The notes: generated from the letters alone by a model not told the origin. 33,689 nucleotides of DNA from Clostridia bacterium (GCA_017416855.1 JAFQAZ010000004.1:1-33689), one strand, 5' to 3'; positions 16,105 through 24,884 are shown, numbered from the stretch's first letter. Numbers and translations: made by a program.

Positions 16105-16660
16105 TCCGTTATATCTTTTTGAAAGTCTGTTGTTTGCAGCCGGCGATAGTGTACCGGCAGAACAGCTGGCAGACATTATGGAAATATCCCAGGAAGAAGT
16201 TGATTGCCTGGCAGATAAGCTGAACGCTGAGTATACAGAGAAAAAACGGGGCTTTTGTGTGCTTCGTTTAGAGGATAGCTATCAGCTCTGCACCAACGAG
16301 CTGGTTTTTCCTTACATACAGAAATTAAAAGAACCGAAGCGTAAACAAAATCTTTCACCGGCGGCTTTGGAAACCTTGGCGGTGGTGGCTTATCATCAGC
16401 CGGTTACCCGATCGAGCATTGAATTTATCCGTGGCGTTAACTCTGATGGCCCTGTCAATAAGCTGATTGAACGTGGCTTGATTGAAGAAAACGGCCGGCT
16501 GGATGCTCCGGGCAGACCGATTTTATATGTAACGACACAAGAGTTTTTGCGCTCCTTTGGCTTATCTTCGCTGTCCGGTCTTCCTGACCCTGTATCAGCT
16601 GATGCAGATGAGCCTTCGTTTGAGGAAAACACAGAAGATTCAGAGGTTGAGGTGGTTTAA
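16094..16660 (+). CDS. scpB: segregation and condensation protein B
   Basis: ScpB dimers bind the central region of ScpA and stabilise the condensin ring. The 188 residues contain two winged-helix domains. The signatures are the N-terminal ESLLFAAGDSVPAEQLA, the mid block LSPAALETLAVVAYHQPVTR followed by IEFIRGVNSDGPVNKLIERG, and an acidic tail after about residue 165 that is variable in the family. The start lies within the last codons of scpA, and the TAA overlaps the ATG of the next gene by one base, consistent with a single operon. Confidence 0.96.
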   Translation: MNFDPLYLFESLLFAAGDSVPAEQLADIMEISQEEVDCLADKLNAEYTEKKRGFCVLRLEDSYQLCTNELVFPYIQKLKEPKRKQNLSPAALETLAVVAYHQPVTRSSIEFIRGVNSDGPVNKLIERGLIEENGRLDAPGRPILYVTTQEFLRSFGLSSLSGLPDPVSADADEPSFEENTEDSEVEVV

Positions 16661-17289
16661 TGCTGCTTTTGTTTTCCATTTTAGGCGGAATTTTACTGTT
16701 GCTTTTACTCCTGTTGTTTCTGCCCACCTTTGTGGGTGTGGATTATTTGCTGGAGCACGGAATTTCTGTGCTGAGAATCCGGATTCGTGTGTTGGGGATT
16801 CCTTTTTCCTTTCGCGTGCCCTTAGACCGGAAAAAGAAACAAAAACCTGAAAAGGAACGAGAAAAAAAGAAAGAACCAATGACGCCGCAAAGACTGATTG
16901 ATTTTTCAAAATCCCTTTATCGGGCTTATCATGATGTCAAAGAAGACTGCAAGACCTTACTCAGTCATATCAAGAAGCGATTTGCCTGTCACGAGCTTTA
17001 TTTTGCTATTCATTACGGAACGGGCAATCCTGCCGGAACCGGTATGCTGAACGGCGCTATCTGGACGGCCGGCACCATGATTCTTTCGGTTTTGGATAAT
17101 GCGTTGGGGGTTTACAAAAAAACGCTGAATGTATATCCTGATTTTAACCGGTCGTTTTTGAGCCTTCAACTAAAAGGAACATTGCGATTTATGCTCTTTG
17201 ATGCGGTGCGGACCGTATTAAAAATAATAAAGTTGGTCAACCTAATTAAAAGTAAACTAAACAGTTTGGAAACTGAAGAGAGAAATTAA
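16660..17289 (+). CDS. DUF2953 family membrane protein (YtfI-like)
   Basis: This 209-residue protein has one strong N-terminal membrane segment (about 1-22), a charged KKKQKPEKEREKKKE linker and a C-terminal soluble region containing the ELYFAIHYGTGNPAGTGMLNGAIW block typical of DUF2953. In B. subtilis the homologue ytfI neighbours ytfJ (gerW), and the same order is seen here. The function is not established; a role in the spore membrane with GerW is a reasonable inference from the pairing. The ATG overlaps the scpB stop codon (TAATG). Confidence 0.85.
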   Translation: MLLLFSILGGILLLLLLLLFLPTFVGVDYLLEHGISVLRIRIRVLGIPFSFRVPLDRKKKQKPEKEREKKKEPMTPQRLIDFSKSLYRAYHDVKEDCKTLLSHIKKRFACHELYFAIHYGTGNPAGTGMLNGAIWTAGTMILSVLDNALGVYKKTLNVYPDFNRSFLSLQLKGTLRFMLFDAVRTVLKIIKLVNLIKSKLNSLETEERN

Positions 17290-17310
17290 AAGAAGGACGG
17301 TGTTAATACT

Positions 17311-17745
17311 ATGGCAGAACATCCTATTAAAGGCTTAATGGAAACAGCAATGAGCAGTATTAAAGAAATGGTGGATGTGAACACAATCGTCGGCACACCG
17401 GTCAATGCGCCGGATGGAACGGTTATCATCCCGATTTCTAAAGTATCTTTCGGCTTTGGTGCCGGCGGCAGCGAGTTCGGTGAACGTTCACAACTTGCAG
17501 CCGATGCCAATGCAAACTTTGGCGGCGGCTCCGGTGGCGGTGCGGTTATTGAACCGGTGGCGTTTATGGTTGTGGGCCAAGGTCAGATTCGCCTGATGCC
17601 CATTGAAAAGAACAACTCTCCCGTGGACGAATTGATTGATAAGGTTCCCGGCTTGGTTGAAAAAGTAGTGGATTTCTTCAAAAAGAGAGAGAAAAAAGCA
17701 AAAAAAGAAGAAATTGTTATTGCAGAAACCATTGATGCTGAATAA
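17311..17745 (+). CDS. gerW: spore germination/sporulation protein GerW (YtfJ)
   Basis: GerW (YtfJ) is a sporulation protein needed for L-alanine-type germination in B. subtilis. The 144 residues fit the family. The N-terminal block PIKGLMETAMSSIKEMVD is followed by VGTPVNAPDGTVIIPISKVSFGFGAGG (given in part) and a glycine-rich NFGGGSGGGAVIEPVAF segment. The C-terminal 40 residues are basic, then acidic. AAGGACGGTG precedes the ATG. It is the last gene of the operon before a strong terminator. Placing scpAB and gerW under one vegetative promoter suggests that an internal forespore promoter also exists, but I could not find one. Confidence 0.93.
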   Translation: MAEHPIKGLMETAMSSIKEMVDVNTIVGTPVNAPDGTVIIPISKVSFGFGAGGSEFGERSQLAADANANFGGGSGGGAVIEPVAFMVVGQGQIRLMPIEKNNSPVDELIDKVPGLVEKVVDFFKKREKKAKKEEIVIAETIDAE

Positions 17746-17762
17746 ACGGTTTATATGTAATG

Positions 17763-17803
17763 AAAAAATCCGGACGAAACAAATTGTTTGTCCGGATTTT
17801 TTT
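17763..17803 (+). terminator. terminator after gerW
   Basis: AAAAAATCCGGAC (17763-17775) pairs with GTCCGGATTTTTTT (17790-17803), extended by AAAC/GTTT inside the loop, and ends in seven Ts. Confidence 0.92.
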
Positions 17804-17862
17804 GTATAAAAATTAAATTTCAACCAACAATATTTTCATAGAATGAAGAAAGGATTAAAAAA

Positions 17863-18045
17863 ATGAATATAACCGATAAAGAACTGATGGCAATAGAAGA
17901 CAGAATGAGCGAAGAACAGGTACTGATCCGCAAGTACAGGAGCTATGCAGAGCAATGCAATGATGCACAGCTGAAAGCTGTTTGTAATCAGGTTGCAGAT
18001 AAGCATCAACAGCACTTTAACATGCTGATGGGTTATTTGCAGTGA
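17863..18045 (+). CDS. small CotF-related spore protein
   Basis: This 60-residue helical protein reads like the short ferritin-like/CotF-associated proteins of Clostridia: ELMAIEDRMSEEQVLIRKY, then QVADKHQQHFNMLMGYLQ. It contains no membrane segment. AAAGGA sits eight bases before the ATG, and it is followed 15 bases later by a CotF-family gene, so both are expected in the spore coat. A CATAGAAT at 17837-17844 fits the -10 of mother-cell sigma-E/K promoters, but no matching -35 is evident. The pair has its own unit after the gerW terminator. Confidence 0.72.
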   Translation: MNITDKELMAIEDRMSEEQVLIRKYRSYAEQCNDAQLKAVCNQVADKHQQHFNMLMGYLQ

Positions 18046-18060
18046 GAACGGAGGACGAAA

Positions 18061-18330
18061 GTGAAAGATAAGAAAACAAAAGCTTTATCAGAACGAGAAA
18101 TGATGGAAGACGGGCTGAATTCACAAAAACAAGCAACAGCAGCGTATAATACCGGGGCAGGAGAGTGTGCCAATGCGCAGCTCAGGTCAACGTTTATCAG
18201 CATCCTGGCAGATGAACACGAGCTGGGAGCAAAAATTTTTGATGCCATGAGTCAGCGTGGCTGGTATCAGCCGCAGGAGGCGGAAGATAGTCAGATTGTA
18301 TCCGTTAAACAAAAATTCACCAACAATTAA
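18061..18330 (+). CDS. CotF-family spore coat protein
   Basis: An 89-residue protein of the CotF family. It has the pattern LSEREMMEDGLNSQKQAT, then YNTGAGECANAQLR, ILADEHELGAKIFDAM and RGWYQPQEA, matching clostridial proteins of this type, which are four-helix coat proteins. The start is GTG, chosen because GGAGG lies six bases upstream; no ATG fits. It is the second gene of the pair. A hairpin at 18333-18354 (GTCTGTA with TACAGAC) follows without a T run, and the mRNA end is uncertain. Confidence 0.8.
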   Translation: MKDKKTKALSEREMMEDGLNSQKQATAAYNTGAGECANAQLRSTFISILADEHELGAKIFDAMSQRGWYQPQEAEDSQIVSVKQKFTNN

Positions 18331-18425
18331 AGGTCTGTAGCAAAATGTACAGACAACACAAAGCGTAAAAAGATATAAATAAGTGTTTTTTTAATTTATA
18401 TATGCACTATTTTTGTCCGACTCTC

Positions 18426-18462
18426 AAAAAGGGCTGTAGCAAATTATACTTTGCAACAGCCC
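18426..18462 (-). terminator. terminator after the glycosyltransferase gene
   Basis: GGGCTGTAGCAAA (18431-18443) pairs with TTTGCAACAGCCC (18450-18462) with one mismatch; on the minus strand five Ts follow. It contains the CTGTAGCAAA motif shared with other terminators here. Confidence 0.85.
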
Positions 18463-18483
18463 CTCTTTATCAATTATATTGTT

Positions 18484-19440
18484 TTACTCTTCAGAATCGT
18501 GGGTGAGACTTTTTTCAATAATATATCTCGGTCTTTGCTTTGATTCGATATAGGTTTTGCCCACATACTGTCCCACCAGGCCGATGGCAAAGAGATTTAA
18601 CCCGCCTAAAAACCAAATGGAGAGAATGAGTGAGGTCCAGCCGGAGGCAGTTTGACCGAAGAAATGAGCACATAAGCTATAAACAGCGGCTGCCAAAGAA
18701 CAAAGCAAAATGAAGAATCCCAAACCGGTAACCATATTAATGGGTTTATTGCTGAAGGAGGTGATTCCATCCCAAGCAAAGGAAAGCATTTTCTTTAACG
18801 GATATTTACTTTCGCCGGCGTTTCGCTCACCGCGTTTATAATAAACAGTATCAGTCACAAAACCCATTTTAGACACAATGGCACGGATGAAAATATTCCG
18901 CTCCTGATAGAGAGATAGAGCTTCCATAGCGCGTCGACTTAATAAACGATAATCTGCATGGTTATATACAGTTTTAGTACCCAGGATTTTCATAAACTTG
19001 TAAAAGCCCTGTGCAGTAAAGCGTTTAAAGAAGGAGTCTGTTGTTCTGTCGTTCCGGACACCGAAAACAACATCAGCACCGGCGATGTATTTATCGACCA
19101 TTTCTTCAATTACATTTACATCATCCTGTAAGTCAGCATCAATAGAAACGGTCATATCGCAAAGGGAAGTGGCAAATTCAAGACCGGCCAGAAGTGCATT
19201 CTGATGGCCAACGTTGCCGGCTAAATTCAAACCGAATACGTGAGAATCTTTTTCGTGTGCGGCGGCAATAACCTCCCAGGTTTTATCCCGGCTGCCGTCA
19301 TTTACATATAACACAGCACTGCTTTTAGCAATTTTTCCCTTAGAAATCATGTTGTTTATAACCTCAGACAACACAGGAATGGTTAAGGGTAATGCTTCTT
19401 CTTCGTTATAACATGGTACAACAATAATCAGTCTGTTCAT
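18484..19440 (-). CDS. GT2 polyprenyl-phosphate glycosyltransferase (DPM1/GtrB-like)
   Basis: A 318-residue membrane enzyme that should transfer a sugar from a nucleotide donor to undecaprenyl phosphate. The N-terminal GT2 domain starts with VVPCYNEEEALP and has VNDGSRDKTWEVI, the acceptor-side GNVGHQNALLAGL and the metal motif DADLQDD. Two C-terminal membrane helices (about 230-255 and 265-290) end in GQYVGKTYIESKQRPRYIIE, typical of the DPM1/GtrB subgroup. The donor sugar cannot be assigned. The gene has a good sigma-A promoter and is divergent from the P-type ATPase; it could feed modification of wall polymers or lipoteichoic acid. Confidence 0.9.
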   Translation of the reverse strand: MNRLIIVVPCYNEEEALPLTIPVLSEVINNMISKGKIAKSSAVLYVNDGSRDKTWEVIAAAHEKDSHVFGLNLAGNVGHQNALLAGLEFATSLCDMTVSIDADLQDDVNVIEEMVDKYIAGADVVFGVRNDRTTDSFFKRFTAQGFYKFMKILGTKTVYNHADYRLLSRRAMEALSLYQERNIFIRAIVSKMGFVTDTVYYKRGERNAGESKYPLKKMLSFAWDGITSFSNKPINMVTGLGFFILLCSLAAAVYSLCAHFFGQTASGWTSLILSIWFLGGLNLFAIGLVGQYVGKTYIESKQRPRYIIEKSLTHDSEE

Positions 19441-19470
19441 AAGAATAGCTCCTTTTACTTGGATATTTTT

Positions 19471-19499
19471 ATTATATCATCGACGATATAAAAAGTCAA
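19471..19499 (-). promoter_or_regulatory. sigma-A promoter of the glycosyltransferase gene
   Basis: On the minus strand, TTGACT (19494-19499) and TATAAT (19471-19476) are 17 bases apart. Confidence 0.8.
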
Positions 19500-19573
19500 T
19501 GCCGGGCGTTCGGTATATAAATTGGGAAAAAATATAAAATTTACAAATAATTAAAAACAATATCTGGCCTTTG

Positions 19574-19582
19574 TGATATAAT
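19574..19582 (+). promoter_or_regulatory. extended -10 promoter of the P-type ATPase gene
   Basis: TGATATAAT (19574-19582) is a full extended -10 element (TGn followed by TATAAT). No good -35 lies 16-18 bases upstream. It is followed by GGAGG and the TTG start after only about 30 bases, so the leader is short and holds no riboswitch. Confidence 0.6.
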
Positions 19583-19611
19583 GTATATATAACTTTTTGG
19601 GAGGAATTTTT

Positions 19612-22221
19612 TTGAGGTATTATCATTTGTCTGTAGAGGAAATGCTGGAAAAACTGGCGGTTGATCCTGCTCATGGGTTAACAGAGGAGAAGGTTAGAAG
19701 CCTGAAGGAGCGGTTTGGTGAGAACAAACTGCAGGAAAAGGCAAAGAAGAGTAATTTCCGCCGCTTTTTAGATCAGTTCAAAGATGTAATGATTTTGATT
19801 TTGCTGGTGGCTGCTGTGGTTTCTTTTGTGATTGCCTGTGTGGAGAAAAATCCAAAGGAATTTTTTGAACCTTTACTGATTCTCCTGATTGTGGTTCTGA
19901 ATGCAGTTTTAGGTGTTGCGCAGGAGAGCAAGGCAGAAAAGGCGCTGGATGCATTAAAGAATATGTCTGCACCGCATGCGCGGGTGCTGCGTGATGGCAA
20001 GGAATCCGTTATTGAGGCAAAAGAACTGGTACCCGGAGATATCATCCACTTAGAAGCAGGCGATTTTGTTCCGGCCGATGCCCGTCTTATAAAGAGCGTC
20101 AGTTTAAAGAGTGAAGAATCTGCTTTAACCGGTGAATCGGTACCGGCAGAAAAAGATGCAGAGGCTGTGGTTGCAGAACGGGCGCCTTTAGGAGACCGGT
20201 CCAATATGGTTTTCTCGGGTTGCAGTATAACCTATGGTACTGCTACAGCAGTGGTTACGGCTACCGGCATGGATACGGAAATGGGTAAAATTGCGAATTT
20301 ACTGGATGCGGAAGAAGAGGGACAGACACCTCTGCAGCAAAAGCTGGCACAGTTAGGGAAGTATCTTGGGGTTGTGGCACTCATAGCCTGTGCGGTTATC
20401 TTTGTGGTTGGCGTCGCCAATGGTATTCCGGCGATGGAAATTTTTATGACAGCAATTTCGCTGGCAGTATCAGCCATTCCTGAAGGCTTGCCGGCTATTG
20501 TTACGGTGGTGCTTTCCATTGGTGTACAGCGTATGGTAAAACGAAATGCGTTAATCCGCCGTTTACCGGCTGTAGAAACGTTGGGTAGTGCTTCTATCAT
20601 TTGCTCAGATAAAACCGGTACCCTGACACAGAATCGAATGACTCTGGTGAAGGCTTATGTAGATGGAACCGAGCAGATTGAAAATATAGGAGAGGGTAAT
20701 TCTGAAGCGGTGCAGGCGTTGCTGAAGCTGGGTACCTTGTGTAGCGACGGTTCAGTCATTATTCAGGATGGAGAAGAGAAGCACGTTGGCGATCCCACAG
20801 AAACAGCCATTGTGCTGGCGGCTCACAGAATGGGGATGCCGAAGGATGCACTGAATGAAAAATATCCCCGTATAGCTGAAATTCCTTTTGATTCAGACAG
20901 AAAGCTGATGACAACTGTCAATGATATGAACGGCACCACGGTGGTTATTGTAAAAGGTGCCTTTGATGTGATGGCAGAGAGGTGTGTTGCCGGCGATCTG
21001 GAAACGGCAAGACAGGTCAATGAAGTGATGAGTCAGAATGCCCTACGCGTGCTGGCTGTTGGCTATAAAGAAATTGATGCAATGCCGGAGGAAGTAACCT
21101 CGGCAGAATTGGAAAACGGCTTGACCTTTATGGGTCTTGTGGGTATGATTGACCCGCCCCGGCCAGAGGCTAAAGCAGCTGTTGCAACCTGCCGGAAGGC
21201 GGGTATCAAACCGGTTATGATTACCGGTGACCATGTGGTAACGGCCTCAGCCATTGCCAAAGAACTGGGAATTCTGGAAGATGGGGATATGGCTATTACA
21301 GGCACCGAGCTGGACGCTATGACTGACCGTGAGCTGGACGAAAAAGTTACCGGCATTTCAGTATATGCCCGTGTTTCACCCGAAAATAAAATCCGTATTG
21401 TCAAGGCCTGGCAGAGAAAAGGTCAGGTGGTGTCTATGACCGGTGATGGTGTAAACGATGCCCCTGCTTTAAAGGCAGCTGATATTGGCTGTGCTATGGG
21501 TATTACCGGTACCGATGTTGCCAAGGGTGCGGCAGATATAACCCTGACGGATGATAACTTTGCTACTATTGTAGAGGCGGTTCGCGAAGGTCGTGGCATC
21601 TACGCCAACATCAAGAAGGTTGTGGGCTTTTTGCTAGGCACTAACATTGGTGAAGTTATTACCGTGTTTATGGCCATGATCCTGTGGCATAAAACACCGC
21701 TTCTATCAATGCAACTGTTATGGATTAATCTGGTGACAGATAGTTTGCCGGCTATTGCATTAGGTATGGAGGCAGTGGAAAATGATGTAATGGATAAAAA
21801 ACCAAAGCCGAAGGATGAAGGCATTTTCGCCGGTGGATTAGGTATTCTCGTGGTGCTGCAGGGAATTATGTTTGCGGTGCTGACGCTGTTTGGTTTCAAA
21901 CTGGGCGAGCTTGCTGCCGGAGAAGTCGGTGGTCAGACGATGGCTTTTGCAGTCCTTGCTCTTTCTCAGGTGGTGCAAAGCTTTAATATGCGTTCAGAAC
22001 ATTCCCTGTTTAAAATTGGCTTCTTCAGCAACAAAACATTAAATGGTGCAGCATTAGTTTCAACAGTTTTGGTACTTTTGTTGCTCGTAACGCCTGTTGG
22101 CAAAATCTTTGGTCTTGTAATGCTGCCTGGCGGACTCTATCTGTTAGCGCTGAGTTTGGTTTTGATTCCTTTTGTTGTAATGGAACTTTCAAAACTGATC
22201 CATATGTTTGTCAAAAAATAA
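19612..22221 (+). CDS. calcium-type P-type ATPase (SERCA/PMCA-like)
   Basis: An ATP-driven cation exporter of the P2A type, about 869 residues. TTG at 19612 is chosen because GGGAGG lies seven bases upstream and the N-terminus RYYHLSVEEMLEKL then matches the family; the upstream TTG at 19597 would include the ribosome binding site. Visible motifs are LTGES (173-177), the PEGLPA ion-binding turn (290-295), the phosphorylated Asp333 in SDKTGTLTQNRM, and TGDGVNDAPALKAADIGCAMG (given in part as TGDGVNDAPALKAAD), with about ten membrane helices. Calcium is the likely ion; manganese is an alternative for close relatives. It has its own promoter and terminator. Confidence 0.92.
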   Translation: MRYYHLSVEEMLEKLAVDPAHGLTEEKVRSLKERFGENKLQEKAKKSNFRRFLDQFKDVMILILLVAAVVSFVIACVEKNPKEFFEPLLILLIVVLNAVLGVAQESKAEKALDALKNMSAPHARVLRDGKESVIEAKELVPGDIIHLEAGDFVPADARLIKSVSLKSEESALTGESVPAEKDAEAVVAERAPLGDRSNMVFSGCSITYGTATAVVTATGMDTEMGKIANLLDAEEEGQTPLQQKLAQLGKYLGVVALIACAVIFVVGVANGIPAMEIFMTAISLAVSAIPEGLPAIVTVVLSIGVQRMVKRNALIRRLPAVETLGSASIICSDKTGTLTQNRMTLVKAYVDGTEQIENIGEGNSEAVQALLKLGTLCSDGSVIIQDGEEKHVGDPTETAIVLAAHRMGMPKDALNEKYPRIAEIPFDSDRKLMTTVNDMNGTTVVIVKGAFDVMAERCVAGDLETARQVNEVMSQNALRVLAVGYKEIDAMPEEVTSAELENGLTFMGLVGMIDPPRPEAKAAVATCRKAGIKPVMITGDHVVTASAIAKELGILEDGDMAITGTELDAMTDRELDEKVTGISVYARVSPENKIRIVKAWQRKGQVVSMTGDGVNDAPALKAADIGCAMGITGTDVAKGAADITLTDDNFATIVEAVREGRGIYANIKKVVGFLLGTNIGEVITVFMAMILWHKTPLLSMQLLWINLVTDSLPAIALGMEAVENDVMDKKPKPKDEGIFAGGLGILVVLQGIMFAVLTLFGFKLGELAAGEVGGQTMAFAVLALSQVVQSFNMRSEHSLFKIGFFSNKTLNGAALVSTVLVLLLLVTPVGKIFGLVMLPGGLYLLALSLVLIPFVVMELSKLIHMFVKK

Positions 22222-22229
22222 AGACAATG

Positions 22230-22266
22230 AATACTGCAGCACAATTTGTTTGCTGCAGTATTTTTT
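22230..22266 (+). terminator. terminator after the P-type ATPase gene
   Basis: AATACTGCAGCA (22230-22241) pairs perfectly with TGCTGCAGTATT (22251-22262), followed by more Ts. The 5' arm contains CTGCAGCACA, a near match to the shared terminator motif. Confidence 0.9.
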
Positions 22267-22271
22267 GTATG

Positions 22272-22301
22272 TTGACAAGGCGGCAAAGATGGCGGTATAA
22301 T
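22272..22301 (+). promoter_or_regulatory. sigma-A promoter of the GH94-like gene
   Basis: TTGACA (22272-22277) and TATAAT (22296-22301) are 18 bases apart, about 27 bases upstream of the start codon. Confidence 0.85.
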
Positions 22302-22328
22302 CATAATTAGTTGACAAAGGAGGATATT

Positions 22329-24791
22329 ATGATGGTGTATGATAAGATTCAGAAAAACTGCGAATACGGTCACTTCAACCCGGATAGTCCGGCAGGATAC
22401 ACCTTGACAGACGGAGATAAGTTAAAGGGACCGTGGTATTATGTATATAACAACCGTAAATTGCTTTTATATGTTGACCAGAACGGTCCGGTAAAGGTGC
22501 AGTATCAGCCCCCCAATGGCATTCTGATTATTAAAAGAGAGCTTGGTGAAAACCAGAGCAAGTGGCAGGTTTGGGTGCAATCTCCAGATTTAAACAGCGG
22601 TGTGCCGGTGAGTAACTTTAACACACCAAGCTTGCGCTATGATTTTAAAAAACCGGAGTTCTCTGTAGAATGGACACCGGAAAAGGCCTTTTATACAGCA
22701 AAATATGATACAGTTGATATTATTACCGAAATCTTTATGCCTTATGACAAGGCAACAGTTTCGATGAAAACTACCATTGTGAATAAAAGTGACAAGGGAA
22801 TGGACTTTACAGCAACCCCCTCGCTGTTCCCCTATGTGAACATTCCCCAGATGGTTGCCTGGGATCTGCCGGAATGGTATCTGGATACCCAGGTTAAATT
22901 CAGCGATGAAATGCTGACGATTCATGGCCATATGAGAGATCCTTTAATGGATAAACTGGCAGAGCGTTCCGTAACCTTTAATATGGACTATGACGGAGAA
23001 GCTGAGCTGGAACTGGATATGTCCCTCTTTGGTGGTGCCGGCAACTTCCTGTCACCGGATTGTGTAAAAGAAGGCTATTCGATGAGTCAGAAGATGAAAG
23101 AAGCTGAAGGCAGTACCTTTGGCTCTCATCAAACCGTTTGGGCAGCAAGATATGCATTCTCCCTGCAACCGGGTGAAAGCAAAACCTTTACACAGGTGCT
23201 GACCGTGCAGGAGGATTTAATTTACAGCGAAGAAGAAAATCAGTTTGAAAAAGTTTATTTCAATCCCGAGCTGTATGCAAAGAGAGTAGCGGAAACAGAA
23301 GATTTTTACCGCGATTTATTCACGAAGCGCACGGTGAAAACGGATAATCCTTTATATGATAATTTTATTAACTGTTTTGCACCTCTGCAAATGTCCTGGG
23401 TTTGCTCCTTAGACCGCGGCTGGCCCTCCTGTATGCGGGGTATCCGTGATGCCAGTCAGGACTTTACGGGAATGACACCCTTAGATCCTGTGTGGACAAA
23501 AGAAACTATTTTAGCTATGTTCGAGCACCAGCAGGTAGATGGCTGGATGCCAAGACAGATCAGTACAGTATCCAGAACAGCTCCTCACGATATGCGATAT
23601 TACTGTGATGGTGGTGCTTTCCTATTAGAGTTGATTAACGAATATATGACATTTACCCGTGACACATCCTTAATGGAAGAAATGGTGTACTGGCTGGATT
23701 CTGATGAAAAATCCACCGTTTTAGACCATGTGAAGCGTTGTGTGCAGTTCTATTTAGATGAGCATAACATAGGTGAGCACGGCCTTTGCAAGGTTTGGTA
23801 CGGCGATTGGTGGGATCCTATGGATAAAATCGGTATGGAAGGCCGTGGCGAAAGTGTTACCGTAACGGCACAGATGATTCTGGCTTTAGAGAATATGGCA
23901 AAGCTATACCGCTGGCTTAATGCGCAGGGTAAGGCAGATGACAGCATTTTAACGCTGGCTGACAACTATCTTTCAGCAAGAGAAAAGTTCCTTGCGGCAA
24001 TGAAAAATGAAGCGTTCAATGCCTTGGGCTACTTTAATGGTTATTTTAACGATAATGGAAAATGGTTATTATCCGACTGCGATCCGGACGGAGAAGAAAG
24101 ACTGTATCTGGTGGCCAATGCCTGGGCTCTGATTGCCGGTTGTGCCGATAAGGAAATGCAAGAGAGTGTTATCAGTAACATCGAAAGCAGAAACTTTGGA
24201 ACCCGTGGTTACAATACCAATAGCAAAGGCTTTGCAAAACCGGTAGAAAAGGCAGGTCGTGTTGGCCTTGGTTCAGGGGCCAGTCCCTATAACCACGCTC
24301 AGAGCTTTTATGTTCGTGCCTGCTGTGAGGCCGGCAGACCGGACCTTGCGTACAAGGCAACAAGATATATTCTGCCTTTTGAAGAAGAATATGCACCGGT
24401 GGCTAAAACCTATGCACCACCGTTTTCCATTGCCAATGGATACAGCAACGGCAAACGGTTTATGCACAGGGTGCAGTTCCAGTATCTTTCCGGTACTGTT
24501 TCTTATGTTCTGCGCACAGTATACAATTTCTTCAGCGGTATCACCTACGGCTATGACGGGCTGACATTAAAGCCCTGTATTCCGGCTGAATTTGGCGATT
24601 TTACCGTTCGGTTTACATATCTCGGCAAGAACTTCACCGTTAACTTTAAACAAACAGAAAAGGCTGAAAAAACGGTTCTGTTCAACGGTAAGGAGTGGGC
24701 GACGAAAATTAATGAAAACAGCGGCAGACCTGTGGCGTTCTTTAAAGATGAAGATATGATTGCGGAGAATATCGTTGAATTTGAATATTAA
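22329..24791 (+). CDS. GH94-like glycoside phosphorylase
   Basis: A cytoplasmic enzyme of the cellobiose-phosphorylase family, which splits a beta-glycosidic disaccharide with phosphate into a sugar-1-phosphate and a free sugar. It has 820 residues, the usual size for GH94. The N-terminal beta-sandwich is followed by an (alpha/alpha)6 barrel containing RGIRDASQDFTGMTPLDP (370-387), a phosphate/substrate region, and GDWWDPMDKIG (492-502). The latter aligns with the family DWND motif that carries the catalytic Asp; here the Asn is Trp or displaced. The substrate cannot be deduced. There is no signal peptide. AAAGGAGG precedes two adjacent ATGs (22329 and 22332), either of which may be used. It is monocistronic. 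Confidence 0.83.
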   Translation: MMVYDKIQKNCEYGHFNPDSPAGYTLTDGDKLKGPWYYVYNNRKLLLYVDQNGPVKVQYQPPNGILIIKRELGENQSKWQVWVQSPDLNSGVPVSNFNTPSLRYDFKKPEFSVEWTPEKAFYTAKYDTVDIITEIFMPYDKATVSMKTTIVNKSDKGMDFTATPSLFPYVNIPQMVAWDLPEWYLDTQVKFSDEMLTIHGHMRDPLMDKLAERSVTFNMDYDGEAELELDMSLFGGAGNFLSPDCVKEGYSMSQKMKEAEGSTFGSHQTVWAARYAFSLQPGESKTFTQVLTVQEDLIYSEEENQFEKVYFNPELYAKRVAETEDFYRDLFTKRTVKTDNPLYDNFINCFAPLQMSWVCSLDRGWPSCMRGIRDASQDFTGMTPLDPVWTKETILAMFEHQQVDGWMPRQISTVSRTAPHDMRYYCDGGAFLLELINEYMTFTRDTSLMEEMVYWLDSDEKSTVLDHVKRCVQFYLDEHNIGEHGLCKVWYGDWWDPMDKIGMEGRGESVTVTAQMILALENMAKLYRWLNAQGKADDSILTLADNYLSAREKFLAAMKNEAFNALGYFNGYFNDNGKWLLSDCDPDGEERLYLVANAWALIAGCADKEMQESVISNIESRNFGTRGYNTNSKGFAKPVEKAGRVGLGSGASPYNHAQSFYVRACCEAGRPDLAYKATRYILPFEEEYAPVAKTYAPPFSIANGYSNGKRFMHRVQFQYLSGTVSYVLRTVYNFFSGITYGYDGLTLKPCIPAEFGDFTVRFTYLGKNFTVNFKQTEKAEKTVLFNGKEWATKINENSGRPVAFFKDEDMIAENIVEFEY

Positions 24792-24799
24792 AATTAATC

Positions 24800-24830
24800 A
24801 GAAAACCTGCAGCTTGGCTGCAGGTTTTCT
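24800..24830 (+). terminator. terminator after the GH94-like gene
   Basis: AGAAAACCTGCAGC (24800-24813) pairs with GCTGCAGGTTTTCT (24817-24830) around a 3-base loop, a perfect 14-base stem. Confidence 0.9.
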
Positions 24831-24841
24831 AATTTGCACAT

Positions 24842-24884
24842 AAAAATATGCACCTCCAAAAGTGTCTATCTTTTGAAGGTGCAT
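24842..24884 (-). terminator. terminator after the GT2 gene
   Basis: ATGCACCT-C-CAAAAG (24848-24862) pairs with CTTTTG-A-AGGTGCAT (24870-24884) with one mismatch; on the minus strand five Ts follow after one A. Confidence 0.85.

Noticed and set aside
19583-19611. Mn2+ riboswitch ahead of the P-type ATPase, as seen in some lactic acid bacteria
   Set aside because: The leader is only about 30 bases long, with no GGGAGTAGC or GCAAGAC block.
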